From assembly GCA_963759955.1 (NCBI GenBank), contig CAVXCA010000042.1:142853-206852 (forward strand): DNA of 64,000 nucleotides. Reading direction: 5' to 3'. How positions within the stretch are numbered: the first letter of the stretch is position 1; every line of letters begins with the position of its first letter. Shown here piece by piece: positions 48,422-55,875 of this stretch. The translations under genes were made by a program, and so were the position numbers. The DNA comes from Roseiarcus sp963759955. GTDB lineage: Bacteria; Pseudomonadota; Alphaproteobacteria; Rhizobiales; Beijerinckiaceae. The notes beneath the pieces were generated by a model. The model was not told where the DNA came from. It saw only the letters and a program-made list of their open reading frames with translations, and searched no databases.

Positions 48422-49200
48422 GTGACGGAATCCTCCTCCCGCCATATCCGCTTTCGAGGCCGGTCATTCCCGATCCTGGCGCTCGAGCCGGAGTCCCCCT
48501 CTCCGAATGGATCGGGCGGCTGGACGACTATCTTGCTCGCGCTCCTGCTTTCTTTCGCCACAAATCGATCGTCGTCGACGTGTCGGGACTCGGTCTCGCC
48601 CGGTCGGGCGTTGTCGGGTTAATGAGAGACTTATCCGAGCGAGGCATAAGCGTAATGGGGCTCACCGGCGTCGAGCTCAGCTGGGCCTGCGCCGATCTGC
48701 CGCCAATTCTCTTGAGCGGCCGCGCCCTCCCACGCGCCGACGGCGCAAGCTCGGGGCAGCTTTCGCCCGAGCAACAAGACCCATTCGATGAGATCGCAGG
48801 TACGCTCGGCGGTCCGAGAAAACATGGGTCGGGGAAAGCCGCGGCTGCCGAGGCCGCGCAACCGGCGACAGCCGCTCCCCTCTTCGTCAACTCGCCGGTT
48901 CGCTCAGGTCAGTCCATTTCCCATCTCGAGGGCGACGTGACGGTGATCGGTTCAGTGTCATCAGGCGCCGAAGTGATCGCCGGCGGCTCGGTCCATATTT
49001 ACGGAACCTTGCGCGGCAGGGTCATGGCTGGCGCACACGGCGAGATGCGCTCGCGCATCTTCTGTCGTCGTCTCGAGGCGGAGCTTCTCGCGGTCGGCGG
49101 CGTCTACATAACGGCTGACGAAATCGACGCGAGCGTGCGCAGCCAGGCAGTTCAGGCCTGGCTCGAGAATGAAACAGTCAAGATTGCACGGCTTGACTAA
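48422..49200 (+). pseudogene. minC: Septum-site inhibitor MinC, frameshifted
   Basis: Begins at GTG 48422 with HIRFRGRSFPILALEPESP, the MinC N-domain. The frame breaks at a run of five C (48496-48500), after which EWIGRLDDYLARAPAFFRH follows in the next frame, so one C is missing; a sixth C restores MinC. The C-domain is intact (GDVTVIGSVSSGAEVIAGGS, GTLRGRVMAGAHGEMRSR), ending at 49200. Restored, it would be ~259 residues. An internal GTG at 48580 could start only a truncated protein without the FtsZ-acting N-domain. MinC stops FtsZ ring assembly away from midcell. The lesion in a homopolymer suggests a sequence error. Confidence 0.86.
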
Positions 49201-49213
49201 GAGGAATGACGAC

Positions 49214-50029
49214 ATGGCCAAAGTAATGGTGGTCACCTCGGGCAAGGGTGGCGTTGGCAAGACGACATCGACCGCGGCTCTCGGAGCCGCCCTCGCCCAG
49301 TTGAATCACAAGGTTGCGGTTGTCGACTTTGACGTCGGCCTGCGCAATCTCGATCTGGTCATGGGCGCCGAACGGCGGGTGGTCTATGATTTGATCAACG
49401 TGGCGCAAGGCCAGGCCAGGCTCGCTCAAGCGCTGGTTCGCGATAAACGCCTCCCCAATCTCTTTCTGCTTCCTGCCTCGCAGACGCGGGACAAGGACGC
49501 GTTGACGGAAGAGGGAGTCGCTATGGTCATAGACGAGATGCGCAAGTGGTTCGATTGGATCATTTGCGACAGCCCGGCCGGGATCGAACGCGGAGCCACT
49601 CTCGCGATGCGCTTCGCCGATCTCGCCGTCGTCGTCGCCAATCCCGAAGTCTCGTCGGTGCGAGATTCGGACCGAATCATCGGCCTGCTCGACGCAAAAA
49701 CAAAATGCGCCGAAATGGGCGAACGCATGGAGAAGCATCTCCTGCTCACGCGCTACGACCCCGGACGCGCCGCGCGTGGCGAGATGTTGAGCGTCGACGA
49801 CGTGCTCGAGATCCTTTCGATCCCGCTGCTCGGCATCGTGCCGGAGAGCGAGGAGGTGTTGCGGGCGTCGAATGTCGGATCGCCAATCGTCCTTCACAAC
49901 GCCGAAAGTGCGCCGGCCCGTGCTTACGCGGACGCCGCCAGCCGGTTGTGCGGCGTGAATGTGCCCATGAGCATTCCTTCGATGAGGAAGGGCTTCCTCC
50001 ACAAGCTGCTTGGCCGGAGGGCCGCATGA
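49214..50029 (+). CDS. minD: Septum-site ATPase MinD
   Basis: A 271-residue protein from the ATG at 49214. The deviant Walker A KGGVGKTT (residues ~10-17), FDVGLRNLDLVMGAERRVVYD (Walker A' and switch region) and DSPAGIERG (Walker B) identify MinD. The C-terminal amphipathic helix FLHKLLGRRAA binds membrane lipids. MinD recruits MinC to the membrane and oscillates with MinE. The stop overlaps the minE start (ATGA). Confidence 0.96.
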   Translation: MAKVMVVTSGKGGVGKTTSTAALGAALAQLNHKVAVVDFDVGLRNLDLVMGAERRVVYDLINVAQGQARLAQALVRDKRLPNLFLLPASQTRDKDALTEEGVAMVIDEMRKWFDWIICDSPAGIERGATLAMRFADLAVVVANPEVSSVRDSDRIIGLLDAKTKCAEMGERMEKHLLLTRYDPGRAARGEMLSVDDVLEILSIPLLGIVPESEEVLRASNVGSPIVLHNAESAPARAYADAASRLCGVNVPMSIPSMRKGFLHKLLGRRAA

Positions 50030-50334
50030 ACCTGCTGGCGATGTTCAGGCGCCGCGGGTCGGCGCCGGTGGCGCGCGAGCGCTTGCAAATTCTTCTGGCG
50101 CACGAGCGGAACGGCGGCTGCAGTTCCGATCTCATCGCAGTCCTGCACAGGGAGGTTCTGGAAGCGGTCTCCAAGCATGTTCATGTCGATCCGAGCAAAG
50201 TGGACGTGAAGATGCATCGGCGTAAAGCAATGTCCTTGCTGGAAATCGACATCGAGATCGGGACCGCCGACAAGGATGTCTCGGGAATGTTGAAAAAGGA
50301 CGATGGTTTTGCCCGCTTTGAGCGGGCCAGCTAA
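50026..50334 (+). CDS. minE: Topological specificity factor MinE
   Basis: A 102-residue protein. The N-terminal membrane-binding helix MNLLAMFRRR is followed by the MinD-contact block ARERLQILLAHERNG (residues ~16-30) and the dimerisation domain (ILAVLHREVLE-like, VDVKMHRRKAMSLLEIDIE). It stimulates MinD ATPase and confines MinCD to the poles. The gene overlaps minD by four bases. Confidence 0.95.
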   Translation: MNLLAMFRRRGSAPVARERLQILLAHERNGGCSSDLIAVLHREVLEAVSKHVHVDPSKVDVKMHRRKAMSLLEIDIEIGTADKDVSGMLKKDDGFARFERAS

Positions 50335-50462
50335 AGGCCGGAAACGCAACCAGTGAACGACGCCAGCCGAGCCTATGCGGCTCTGGCTGGACTATCGGGT
50401 CCTGCGCCCAAGAACGGTTCCCGCCCGATGAACTGGAGCCGCGCGGTGGGCATGGCGAACGC

Positions 50463-50557
50463 CGCGCCAGCGTGCGGTCTTCGTCCGCTTCGGCGAGCCG
50501 ACTGTATCCGACGACGTCCGCCACAAGGGTCGCCGCGAGTTTTCGGGTCTCGCTCAT
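50463..50557 (-). pseudogene. 5' fragment of a class III adenylate/guanylate cyclase gene
   Basis: On the minus strand from the ATG at 50557 the sequence reads MSETRKLAATLVADVVGYSR and then LAEADEDRTLAR, a near-perfect match to the N-terminus of the class III cyclase family common in Hyphomicrobiales. After about 32 residues the homology ends abruptly; the following residues do not match the catalytic domain, and no metal-binding Asp pair is present. Confidence 0.75.
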
Positions 50558-50668
50558 CGCGCGTCCCTCCGCCGCTGTCGAGCCTGGCGCAACGACCCGG
50601 CCAGCGCCGCAACATCCCGACGAGAGCCACCGTGCTGACGGGAGGCGGCCCCGCGCCATGGCCGAAGG

Positions 50669-50701
50669 GCGGCTTTGGGGCGGCTTTGGGGCGGCTTTGG
50701 G
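50669..50701. repeat. Three tandem copies of an 11-base unit
   Basis: GCGGCTTTGGG is repeated three times without change. It lies in non-coding debris and could vary in copy number by slippage. Confidence 0.8.
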
Positions 50702-50757
50702 TCAGCTCTGGCGACTAAGGTGCGGGAACCCAGCGTCTGACTTTCACCGTCTCCCCA

Positions 50758-50913
50758 TCACAGCCGCACGACCGCTCCGCTGCGCACGCTTTCGTCGGCG
50801 GCGAAGACGATGCGCAGCGAATTGAGCGCGTCTTCGAGATGCTCGCTCAGGTCGACTTCGCCGCGAATGGCCTTGAGGAACAGGCGCTGTTCGCGATCGA
50901 AGAGTTCGAGCTT
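50758..50913 (-). pseudogene. Orphan copy of the Gfo/Idh oxidoreductase 3' end
   Basis: In frame on the minus strand it encodes about 51 residues, including FDREQRLFLKAIRGEVDLSE, and ends SGAVVRL with TGA at 50760-50758. This matches the C-terminus of the intact Gfo/Idh gene (51873-52976). The DNA of 50782-50895 is collinear with 51897-52010 with about three changes in 114 bases. No upstream part of the gene is present. The next base block is the stop codon of the outer-membrane barrel gene. Confidence 0.88.
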
Positions 50914-50914
50914 A

Positions 50915-51616
50915 TTAGAATCGCCAGTTCAAACCGGCGCGCACGATCGTTCCTGAAGGCCGCGCGCTGACCGCAAACGAATTGTCGACAAAGTACCGCT
51001 TGCTGCCCAAGTCGTAATAGAGCGCCTCGACCTTTGCGGAAAGGTTGTTCGTAAAGGCGTATTCGAGGCCGCCGCCAATAGCGCCGCCGACCGGGAAGCT
51101 CGACGAACCATTCGTCGACGTGCCGGAGGGAGGAATTGCTCCGCCGGGAAGGTACACCGTCTGGACGCGCTCCTCGCCGAAGGCCAGACCGCCGGTCGCA
51201 TAAACGAGGAGCCGGTCAATAGCATAGCCCAGGCGCAGACGCGCTGTGCCGAGAGAATCAAGCTTGGACTGGCACGAAAAGGTAGCGCTTGGGCAGCTCG
51301 TGCCGCCTTTAACGTCGGCCCAGGCGTAATCGCCTTCGAGACCGGCGACGATCGAGCCGAATTGAAAATTATATCCGATCGTGCCGCCGACGATCCCGCC
51401 ACTGGTGTCTTGATTGGCTTTGCCTCCTGCCGCATAGGTCCAATCCAACGGCCCCCAGGCGCCGCCGCCCTGAACGCCGATATAGAACCCCGACCAATTG
51501 AATGCGGAGACGATCGGCGGCGACGGAGCTGGCTTCATGGTCGGCAAGTCAGCCGCGACGGCGACCCCAGCCAAACCGAGCAATGCCATTGCGCCCAAAG
51601 CAACCTGTCGAATCAT
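50915..51616 (-). CDS. Small outer-membrane beta-barrel protein (Omp25/RopB-like)
   Basis: A protein of 233 residues from the ATG at 51616. Signal peptide ends GVAVAADLP (~residue 23). The mature protein begins FNWSGFYIGVQGGGAWGPL, the signature of RopB/Omp25-type barrels, followed by VGGTIGYNFQFGSIVAGLEG and GTARLRLGYAIDRLLVYATG, and ends VRAGLNWRF with the C-terminal Phe. It shares layout with the barrel at 10467-11060. It lies between the intact Gfo/Idh gene and an orphan copy of that gene's 3' end, suggesting it arrived as an insertion. The 250 bases upstream are AT-richer and likely carry its promoter. Confidence 0.9.
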   Translation of the reverse strand: MIRQVALGAMALLGLAGVAVAADLPTMKPAPSPPIVSAFNWSGFYIGVQGGGAWGPLDWTYAAGGKANQDTSGGIVGGTIGYNFQFGSIVAGLEGDYAWADVKGGTSCPSATFSCQSKLDSLGTARLRLGYAIDRLLVYATGGLAFGEERVQTVYLPGGAIPPSGTSTNGSSSFPVGGAIGGGLEYAFTNNLSAKVEALYYDLGSKRYFVDNSFAVSARPSGTIVRAGLNWRF

Positions 51617-51872
51617 TGTTGCGCCCCAAAAAACCTCTCGTTTTCGTACAAACACGAATCAAGCGCCGAAACAATAGTCGAGGCGAAATTCCCGCCAATT
51701 GTGGCTGACCCGCAACAGTGGATCGACGGCGCCGTAGCGTTCAGTGTTAGAATTGCTTTAATATCGTATCCATTGATTTGACGTTGTTCGATCATTCGGA
51801 GATGCCGACGATTGGACCGGAAGGCGTTTCAGGGCGGCTATCGCGGCTGCTCGGGCCGCCCCGCCTTCCCCC

Positions 51873-52976
51873 TCACAACCTCACCACCTCGCCCGTGCGC
51901 ACGCTTTCGTCGGCGGCGAAGACGATGCGCAGGGAATTGAGGGCGTCTTCGAGATGCTCGGTCAGGTCGACTTCGCCGCGAATGGCCTTGAGGAACAGGC
52001 GCTGTTCGCGTTCGCACAGCTGCTGGTGTCCCGGCTCTTCCTCGGTGGAAAGGATTTCGTCGGGCTTTGCGAAGGCGCCCTCGGCATCGAGCGCGGCGTG
52101 GTGGATGCGCAACGCGTCGGTGCGCGTGTGCGTGGAGTGATCGGCCGAATGCACGCCTTCGCCCGCCGCCTCCTTGGCGACGATCGAGACGCAGCCGTTG
52201 GGACCGATCATGTCTTTGACGAAGAACGCGGTCTCGCTCATCATCGGGCCCCAGCCCGCTTCGTACCAGCCGACCGAGCCGTCCGCGAAGACGATGTGCA
52301 GATGGCCGTAATTGTACATCGAGGGCGCGATCTCGTCGGTCAGGCGCGCGCCGACCGCATGCACCATGACCGGGCGCGAGCGCGTCACCTGGCACATGAT
52401 GTCGACGTAGTGCACGCCGCAATCGACGATCGGCGAGGTCGAGCGCATCAGCTTCTTGTGCACGGCCCAGAACGAGCCGGAGGATTGCTGGTTGAGGTTC
52501 ATGCGCATCACCAGCGGCTTGCCGAGTGTGCGGCCGATCTCGACGAAGCGCGTCCACGAGGGATGGACGCGCAGGATGTAGCCGACCAGCAAGGCGCGCT
52601 TGGCAGCGCGCGCCGCCGCGACGATTTTTTCCGCCGCCGCCAGCGTGTCGGCGAGCGGCTTTTCGCAGAATACGTGCGCGCCCGCTTCGAGCGCCTGCAG
52701 CGCCATCGGCGCGTGGAATTCGGTGTAGGCGCAAATCGCGACCGCGTCGGGCTTCAGCGCGGCGAGCGCGGCCGGAAGATCGTCGAAGCGCGGCAGGCCG
52801 GGAAATTCCGCGTCGAGATCGTGGCGCGCGGCGGCCTTGTGCGTGCACAGGCCGACGAGATCGAAGCCCTCGATCGCCTTGTAGGCGCGCGCATGGCTCG
52901 TCCCCATCGTCCCGAGGCCCACCACGAGCACGCGCTGCTTGCCCGTGGGCGTCGACAAACCCGACTTCTCGACCAT
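51873..52976 (-). CDS. Gfo/Idh/MocA-family oxidoreductase
   Basis: A 367-residue protein. The NAD(P)-binding GxGxxG is in VLVVGLGTMGTSHARAYKA (residues ~16-34) and the catalytic Lys sits in FCEKPLADTLAAAEKI (~103-118). The second domain holds SPIVDCGVHYVDIMC (~193) and DALNSLRIVFAADESVRTG near the end. It would oxidise or reduce a sugar or sugar alcohol. It is the third gene of a likely operon with gntR and the SIS protein. Its 3' end has an orphan copy 1.1 kb downstream. Confidence 0.92.
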   Translation of the reverse strand: MVEKSGLSTPTGKQRVLVVGLGTMGTSHARAYKAIEGFDLVGLCTHKAAARHDLDAEFPGLPRFDDLPAALAALKPDAVAICAYTEFHAPMALQALEAGAHVFCEKPLADTLAAAEKIVAAARAAKRALLVGYILRVHPSWTRFVEIGRTLGKPLVMRMNLNQQSSGSFWAVHKKLMRSTSPIVDCGVHYVDIMCQVTRSRPVMVHAVGARLTDEIAPSMYNYGHLHIVFADGSVGWYEAGWGPMMSETAFFVKDMIGPNGCVSIVAKEAAGEGVHSADHSTHTRTDALRIHHAALDAEGAFAKPDEILSTEEEPGHQQLCEREQRLFLKAIRGEVDLTEHLEDALNSLRIVFAADESVRTGEVVRL

Positions 52977-52992
52977 TCCTCCCTCCCCGTCG

Positions 52993-54021
52993 TCAAACCG
53001 TGCGCGTCACCTTCATCAAATGCGGCGGCGCGTCGGGATCGCGCCCGCGCCGGCGCGCGGTCGCCTCGACCAGGCGATAAAACGCGTGCAGCGCCAGGAT
53101 CGGCGTCAGCAATTCGTGCCCGGCGGCAGGCGCGACCAGCGTCGGCCAGACCGGATGCGGCGCGAAGTCGACGATGAGCGGCGTCGCGCCGAAGGAGACC
53201 AGCCGGTCGATCGTGTCGAGCATCCCGGCGCGCGCCGCATCGGCGGGAACGAAGGCGATGACGGGGAAGCCAGGCTCGATGACGCCGGCGGGGCCGTGCA
53301 GGACTTCGGCCGAGGAGAACGCCTCGGCGTGAATCGCGCAGGTCTCTTTGAGCTTCAAGGCGGCTTCCGCCGCCGTCGCCAGCGTCGCGCCGCGCCCGAG
53401 CACATAGAGCGAGCGCGCCGCGGCGAGCGAGGCCACCAGCCTTTCGGCCGGCGGGGCCGTGCTGCGGTCGAGCTGGCCCGGCAAGTCGGCGAGCGCGGCG
53501 CGCAGGTCCGCGTCCTCGCTCCAATGCGCGACGAGCGAGGCGCCGGCGACCAGCGAGGCGATCATCGTCTTGGTCGCCGCCACCGAGCGCTCTTCGCCCG
53601 CATGCAGCGCGAGCAGCGCCGCCGCGTCGAGAGCGGCGGGCGAATTCGGGTCGTTGACCAGCGCGAGCGTGAAAGCCCCCGCCTCGCGGGCCGCGCGCTG
53701 CATCGCAAAGATGTCGGGGCTGCGGCCCGATTGCGAGATCGTCACCGCGAGGGCGTCCTGGAGGCGCAGCGGCGCGCGATAGAGCGAGGCGATCGACGGG
53801 CCGAGCGAAGCGCAGATCAGGCCGAGACGCAGCTCGATGAGATGTTTGAGATAAAGCGCGGCGTGGTCGGAGCTGCCGCGCGCGATCGTCACCACCACGT
53901 TGGGATCGCGCGCCCGCAAGTCGGCGGCGAGCGCGGCGACCGGCTTGGCGTTGGCGGCGAGCTGGCGGGCGACCGCCGCGCCGGCGCCGGCGATTTCCGC
54001 CGCCATGAAGGTCCCGCTCAT
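52993..54021 (-). CDS. SIS-domain sugar-phosphate isomerase/deaminase (AgaS/NagB-II type)
   Basis: A 342-residue protein with two SIS domains (~35-165 and ~200-335) and no N-terminal glutaminase domain of GlmS. Motifs are VTIARGSSDHAALYLKHLIE and ISQSGRSPDIFAMQRAA, followed by RSLYVLGRGATLATAAEAAL and KLKETCAIHAEAFSSAEVLH in the second half. Such proteins deaminate or isomerise amino-sugar phosphates, for example GlcN-6-P to Fru-6-P. It overlaps the gntR stop and is close to the Gfo/Idh gene, so all three are probably co-transcribed. Confidence 0.88.
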   Translation of the reverse strand: MSGTFMAAEIAGAGAAVARQLAANAKPVAALAADLRARDPNVVVTIARGSSDHAALYLKHLIELRLGLICASLGPSIASLYRAPLRLQDALAVTISQSGRSPDIFAMQRAAREAGAFTLALVNDPNSPAALDAAALLALHAGEERSVAATKTMIASLVAGASLVAHWSEDADLRAALADLPGQLDRSTAPPAERLVASLAAARSLYVLGRGATLATAAEAALKLKETCAIHAEAFSSAEVLHGPAGVIEPGFPVIAFVPADAARAGMLDTIDRLVSFGATPLIVDFAPHPVWPTLVAPAAGHELLTPILALHAFYRLVEATARRRGRDPDAPPHLMKVTRTV

Positions 54022-54789
54022 GGCGCCGCTCCCTCGCCGTGCCGGCGCGCGCTCGCCGACAACGTCAGTTCGGCGACGAAATCGTAGGTGTCCGAGCGAT
54101 AGAAGGAGCGCGTGTATTCGACGCAGCGTCCGTCGGCGAGATAGGCGATGCGATGGATGTCGAGCGCCGCGGAGCCTTCGGCGACGTCGAGCAGCGCGGC
54201 CTCGGCGCCGCCGAGCACCACCGCGCGCAGCCGCTGCAGCGCGCGGACCGGCAGCCAGCCCTCCGCGTCGAGCGCGGCGTAAAGCGAATCGCCGACGCGC
54301 GCGGGATCGCCGATGAAGCGGGCGGGCACGACCGCGCGCTCCATCGCCATCGGGACGCCGTCGGCTAGGCGCAGCCGCGCGAGACGGAACACGCTGTCGC
54401 GCGGGCTGACGCCGAGCATCATCGCCTCGTCGGGGGTCGGCAGGAACACGCCGCGCTCGATCTCGCGCGAAGAGGCGACGAAGCCGCGCGAGCGCATGTC
54501 CTCGGTGAAGCTCGTCAGCCGCGAGAGCGCCTGCTCGACATGCGGCGGCCGCCGGCGCACGAACGTGCCGGCGCCGTGACGATGGAACAGCACGCCCTCT
54601 TCGACGAGCGCGGCGATCGCGCGCCGCAGCGTGGTGCGCGAGACGTGCAGGATCTCCGACAGCTCGCGCTCGCCGGGCAGCACGTCGGCGGCGGCGAAGC
54701 GGCCGGCGGCGATTTCCCGCTTCAGCGTCGCGCCTACCGCTTCGAAAAGCGGCCCCGACTTCCGCTCGCGCCTCGCGCAGCTCGTTCAT
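54018..54789 (-). pseudogene. GntR/HutC-family transcriptional regulator, frameshifted at the N-terminus
   Basis: The ATG at 54789, with GGAGG upstream, begins MNELREARAE. The next expected block, SGPLFEAVGATLKREIAAGR, is in another frame because one extra base (G on this strand, ~54759) interrupts GAA-TCG. Restored, it is a 256-residue regulator: winged helix (~10-75, LPGERELSEILHVSRTTLRR) and a UTRA ligand domain (~95-250, YTRSFYRSDTYDFVAELTL). A downstream GTG at 54683 could start only a product without the first helix. It divergently flanks murQ and probably represses it, sensing an amino-sugar phosphate. Confidence 0.85.
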
Positions 54790-54858
54790 CCCAAACCTCC
54801 GGCCCCAAGGCGCCGCCGTCGCGGAGCAAAATCGCGCCGAGCGCGTCTCGCCCCCTAG

Positions 54859-54901
54859 ACAAGAGGTATACAGTTAGTTAATGATCGAAAACAAGAGGTA
54901 T
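54859..54901. promoter_or_regulatory. Putative GntR operator pair between gntR and murQ
   Basis: ACAAGAGGTAT occurs at 54859-54869 and again at 54891-54901, 32 bases apart (about three DNA turns). The second is followed by CTAGTGGTATGCC, and the first continues as ACAG. The GGTAT half-sites fit the GT-TA pattern of HutC-subfamily regulators. They sit in the AT-rich divergent promoter, 48-90 bases before the murQ ATG. Confidence 0.6.
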
Positions 54902-54948
54902 CTAGTGGTATGCCGTTCGCGAGCAGCCACAAGCGGAGGAAGGGAAGC

Positions 54949-55851
54949 ATGAGCGCGACGCGTGACCGCGACCCGGGCGATGACCACGCCGCGCTGCTTG
55001 CCGCGCTGATCGACGACCAGATTCGCGCCGTGAAAGGCGTCGCCACGGCCGCCGAGACGCTCGACGCTGCCGCTTCTGCGGTCGCCGCGGCGCTGCGCGC
55101 GGGGGGCCGCCTGATCTATCTCGGCGCCGGCGCTTCGGGCTGCCTCGCCATGCAGGACGGCGCGGAATTGCCCGGAACCTTCGGCCTCGACCCGGCGCGC
55201 CTCGCCTTCGTTTCACCCGCCGGCGCCGCTCCAGAATCGCTGGTCGACAGCGCCAACGAGGACGACGAGCAGAGCGCGCGGCGCGCGATCGAGGCGCTCG
55301 AACCCGGCCCAAACGATCTCGTGCTCGCGGTCTCAGCGAGCGGCTCGACCCCCTTCACGCTCGCCGGCGCGCGCGCGGCCAAGGCGCTGGGCGCGCGCGT
55401 CGTCGCGCTCGTGTGCCGCGCCGGCGCGCCGCTGCTCGATGGCGCCGACGTCGGCGTGCTCGTCGAAACCGGCCCCGAGGCGGTCGACGGCTCGACGCGC
55501 CTGGCCGCCGGCACGGCGCAGAAGGCGGCGCTCGGCGTGATTTCGACGCTTTGCTGCGCGCGGCTCGGTCACGTGCATCGCGGCATGATGGTCAACTTGA
55601 GGCCGGACAACGCCAAGCTGCGCGAGCGCGCGATCGGCATCGTCGGGCGTTTGAGCAACGTCGACGAAGCGACCGCGGCGGCGGCGCTGGGCGCGACCCG
55701 ATACGACGTGAAGGCGGCGGTCGTCGCGGCGGCCGGCGGGCTCGACGCCGAAGCGGCCAAGGCGCTCGTCGCGGCTTGCGAGGGCGACCTCGCAATCGCG
55801 CTCGCGCGGGCGCCGGGCCCTAGAGGCGCGGAATTTCAACCCCGGGCATGA
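54949..55851 (+). CDS. murQ: N-acetylmuramic acid 6-phosphate etherase MurQ
   Basis: A 300-residue protein from the ATG at 54949 (GGAGGAAGG upstream). The SIS fold is marked by RLIYLGAGASGCLAMQDGAE (~residues 44-63, with the catalytic Glu in DGAELP), SASGSTPFTL (~126) and GSTRLAAGTAQKAALGVIST (~173). It cleaves the lactyl ether of MurNAc-6-P to GlcNAc-6-P and D-lactate. The N-terminus is short and lacks the usual SEQRN-like start. With the sugar transporter downstream, it suggests uptake and breakdown of muramic-acid compounds; a kinase and NagA are not in the window. Confidence 0.9.
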   Translation: MSATRDRDPGDDHAALLAALIDDQIRAVKGVATAAETLDAAASAVAAALRAGGRLIYLGAGASGCLAMQDGAELPGTFGLDPARLAFVSPAGAAPESLVDSANEDDEQSARRAIEALEPGPNDLVLAVSASGSTPFTLAGARAAKALGARVVALVCRAGAPLLDGADVGVLVETGPEAVDGSTRLAAGTAQKAALGVISTLCCARLGHVHRGMMVNLRPDNAKLRERAIGIVGRLSNVDEATAAAALGATRYDVKAAVVAAAGGLDAEAAKALVAACEGDLAIALARAPGPRGAEFQPRA

Positions 55852-55875
55852 CGCCCGGCATCGGAGGAGCGAGCA

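Larger units (their letters stand above)
50335..50914. other. Gene-debris region between minE and the outer-membrane barrel gene
   Basis: No intact gene. It holds a 5' fragment of a class III adenylate cyclase gene (50463-50557), three exact 11-base tandem repeats (GCGGCTTTGGG, 50669-50701) and the orphan 3' copy of the Gfo/Idh gene (50758-50913). The mix of gene ends suggests repeated insertion and deletion. Confidence 0.65.

Noticed and set aside
48490..48505. Programmed frameshifting in minC
   Set aside because: No slippery heptamer with a downstream structure can be seen; a simple C-run indel is a simpler explanation.
48580..49200. MinC starting at an internal GTG
   Set aside because: The upstream N-domain is present in the adjacent frame with normal homology, so the shorter start is an artefact of the frameshift.
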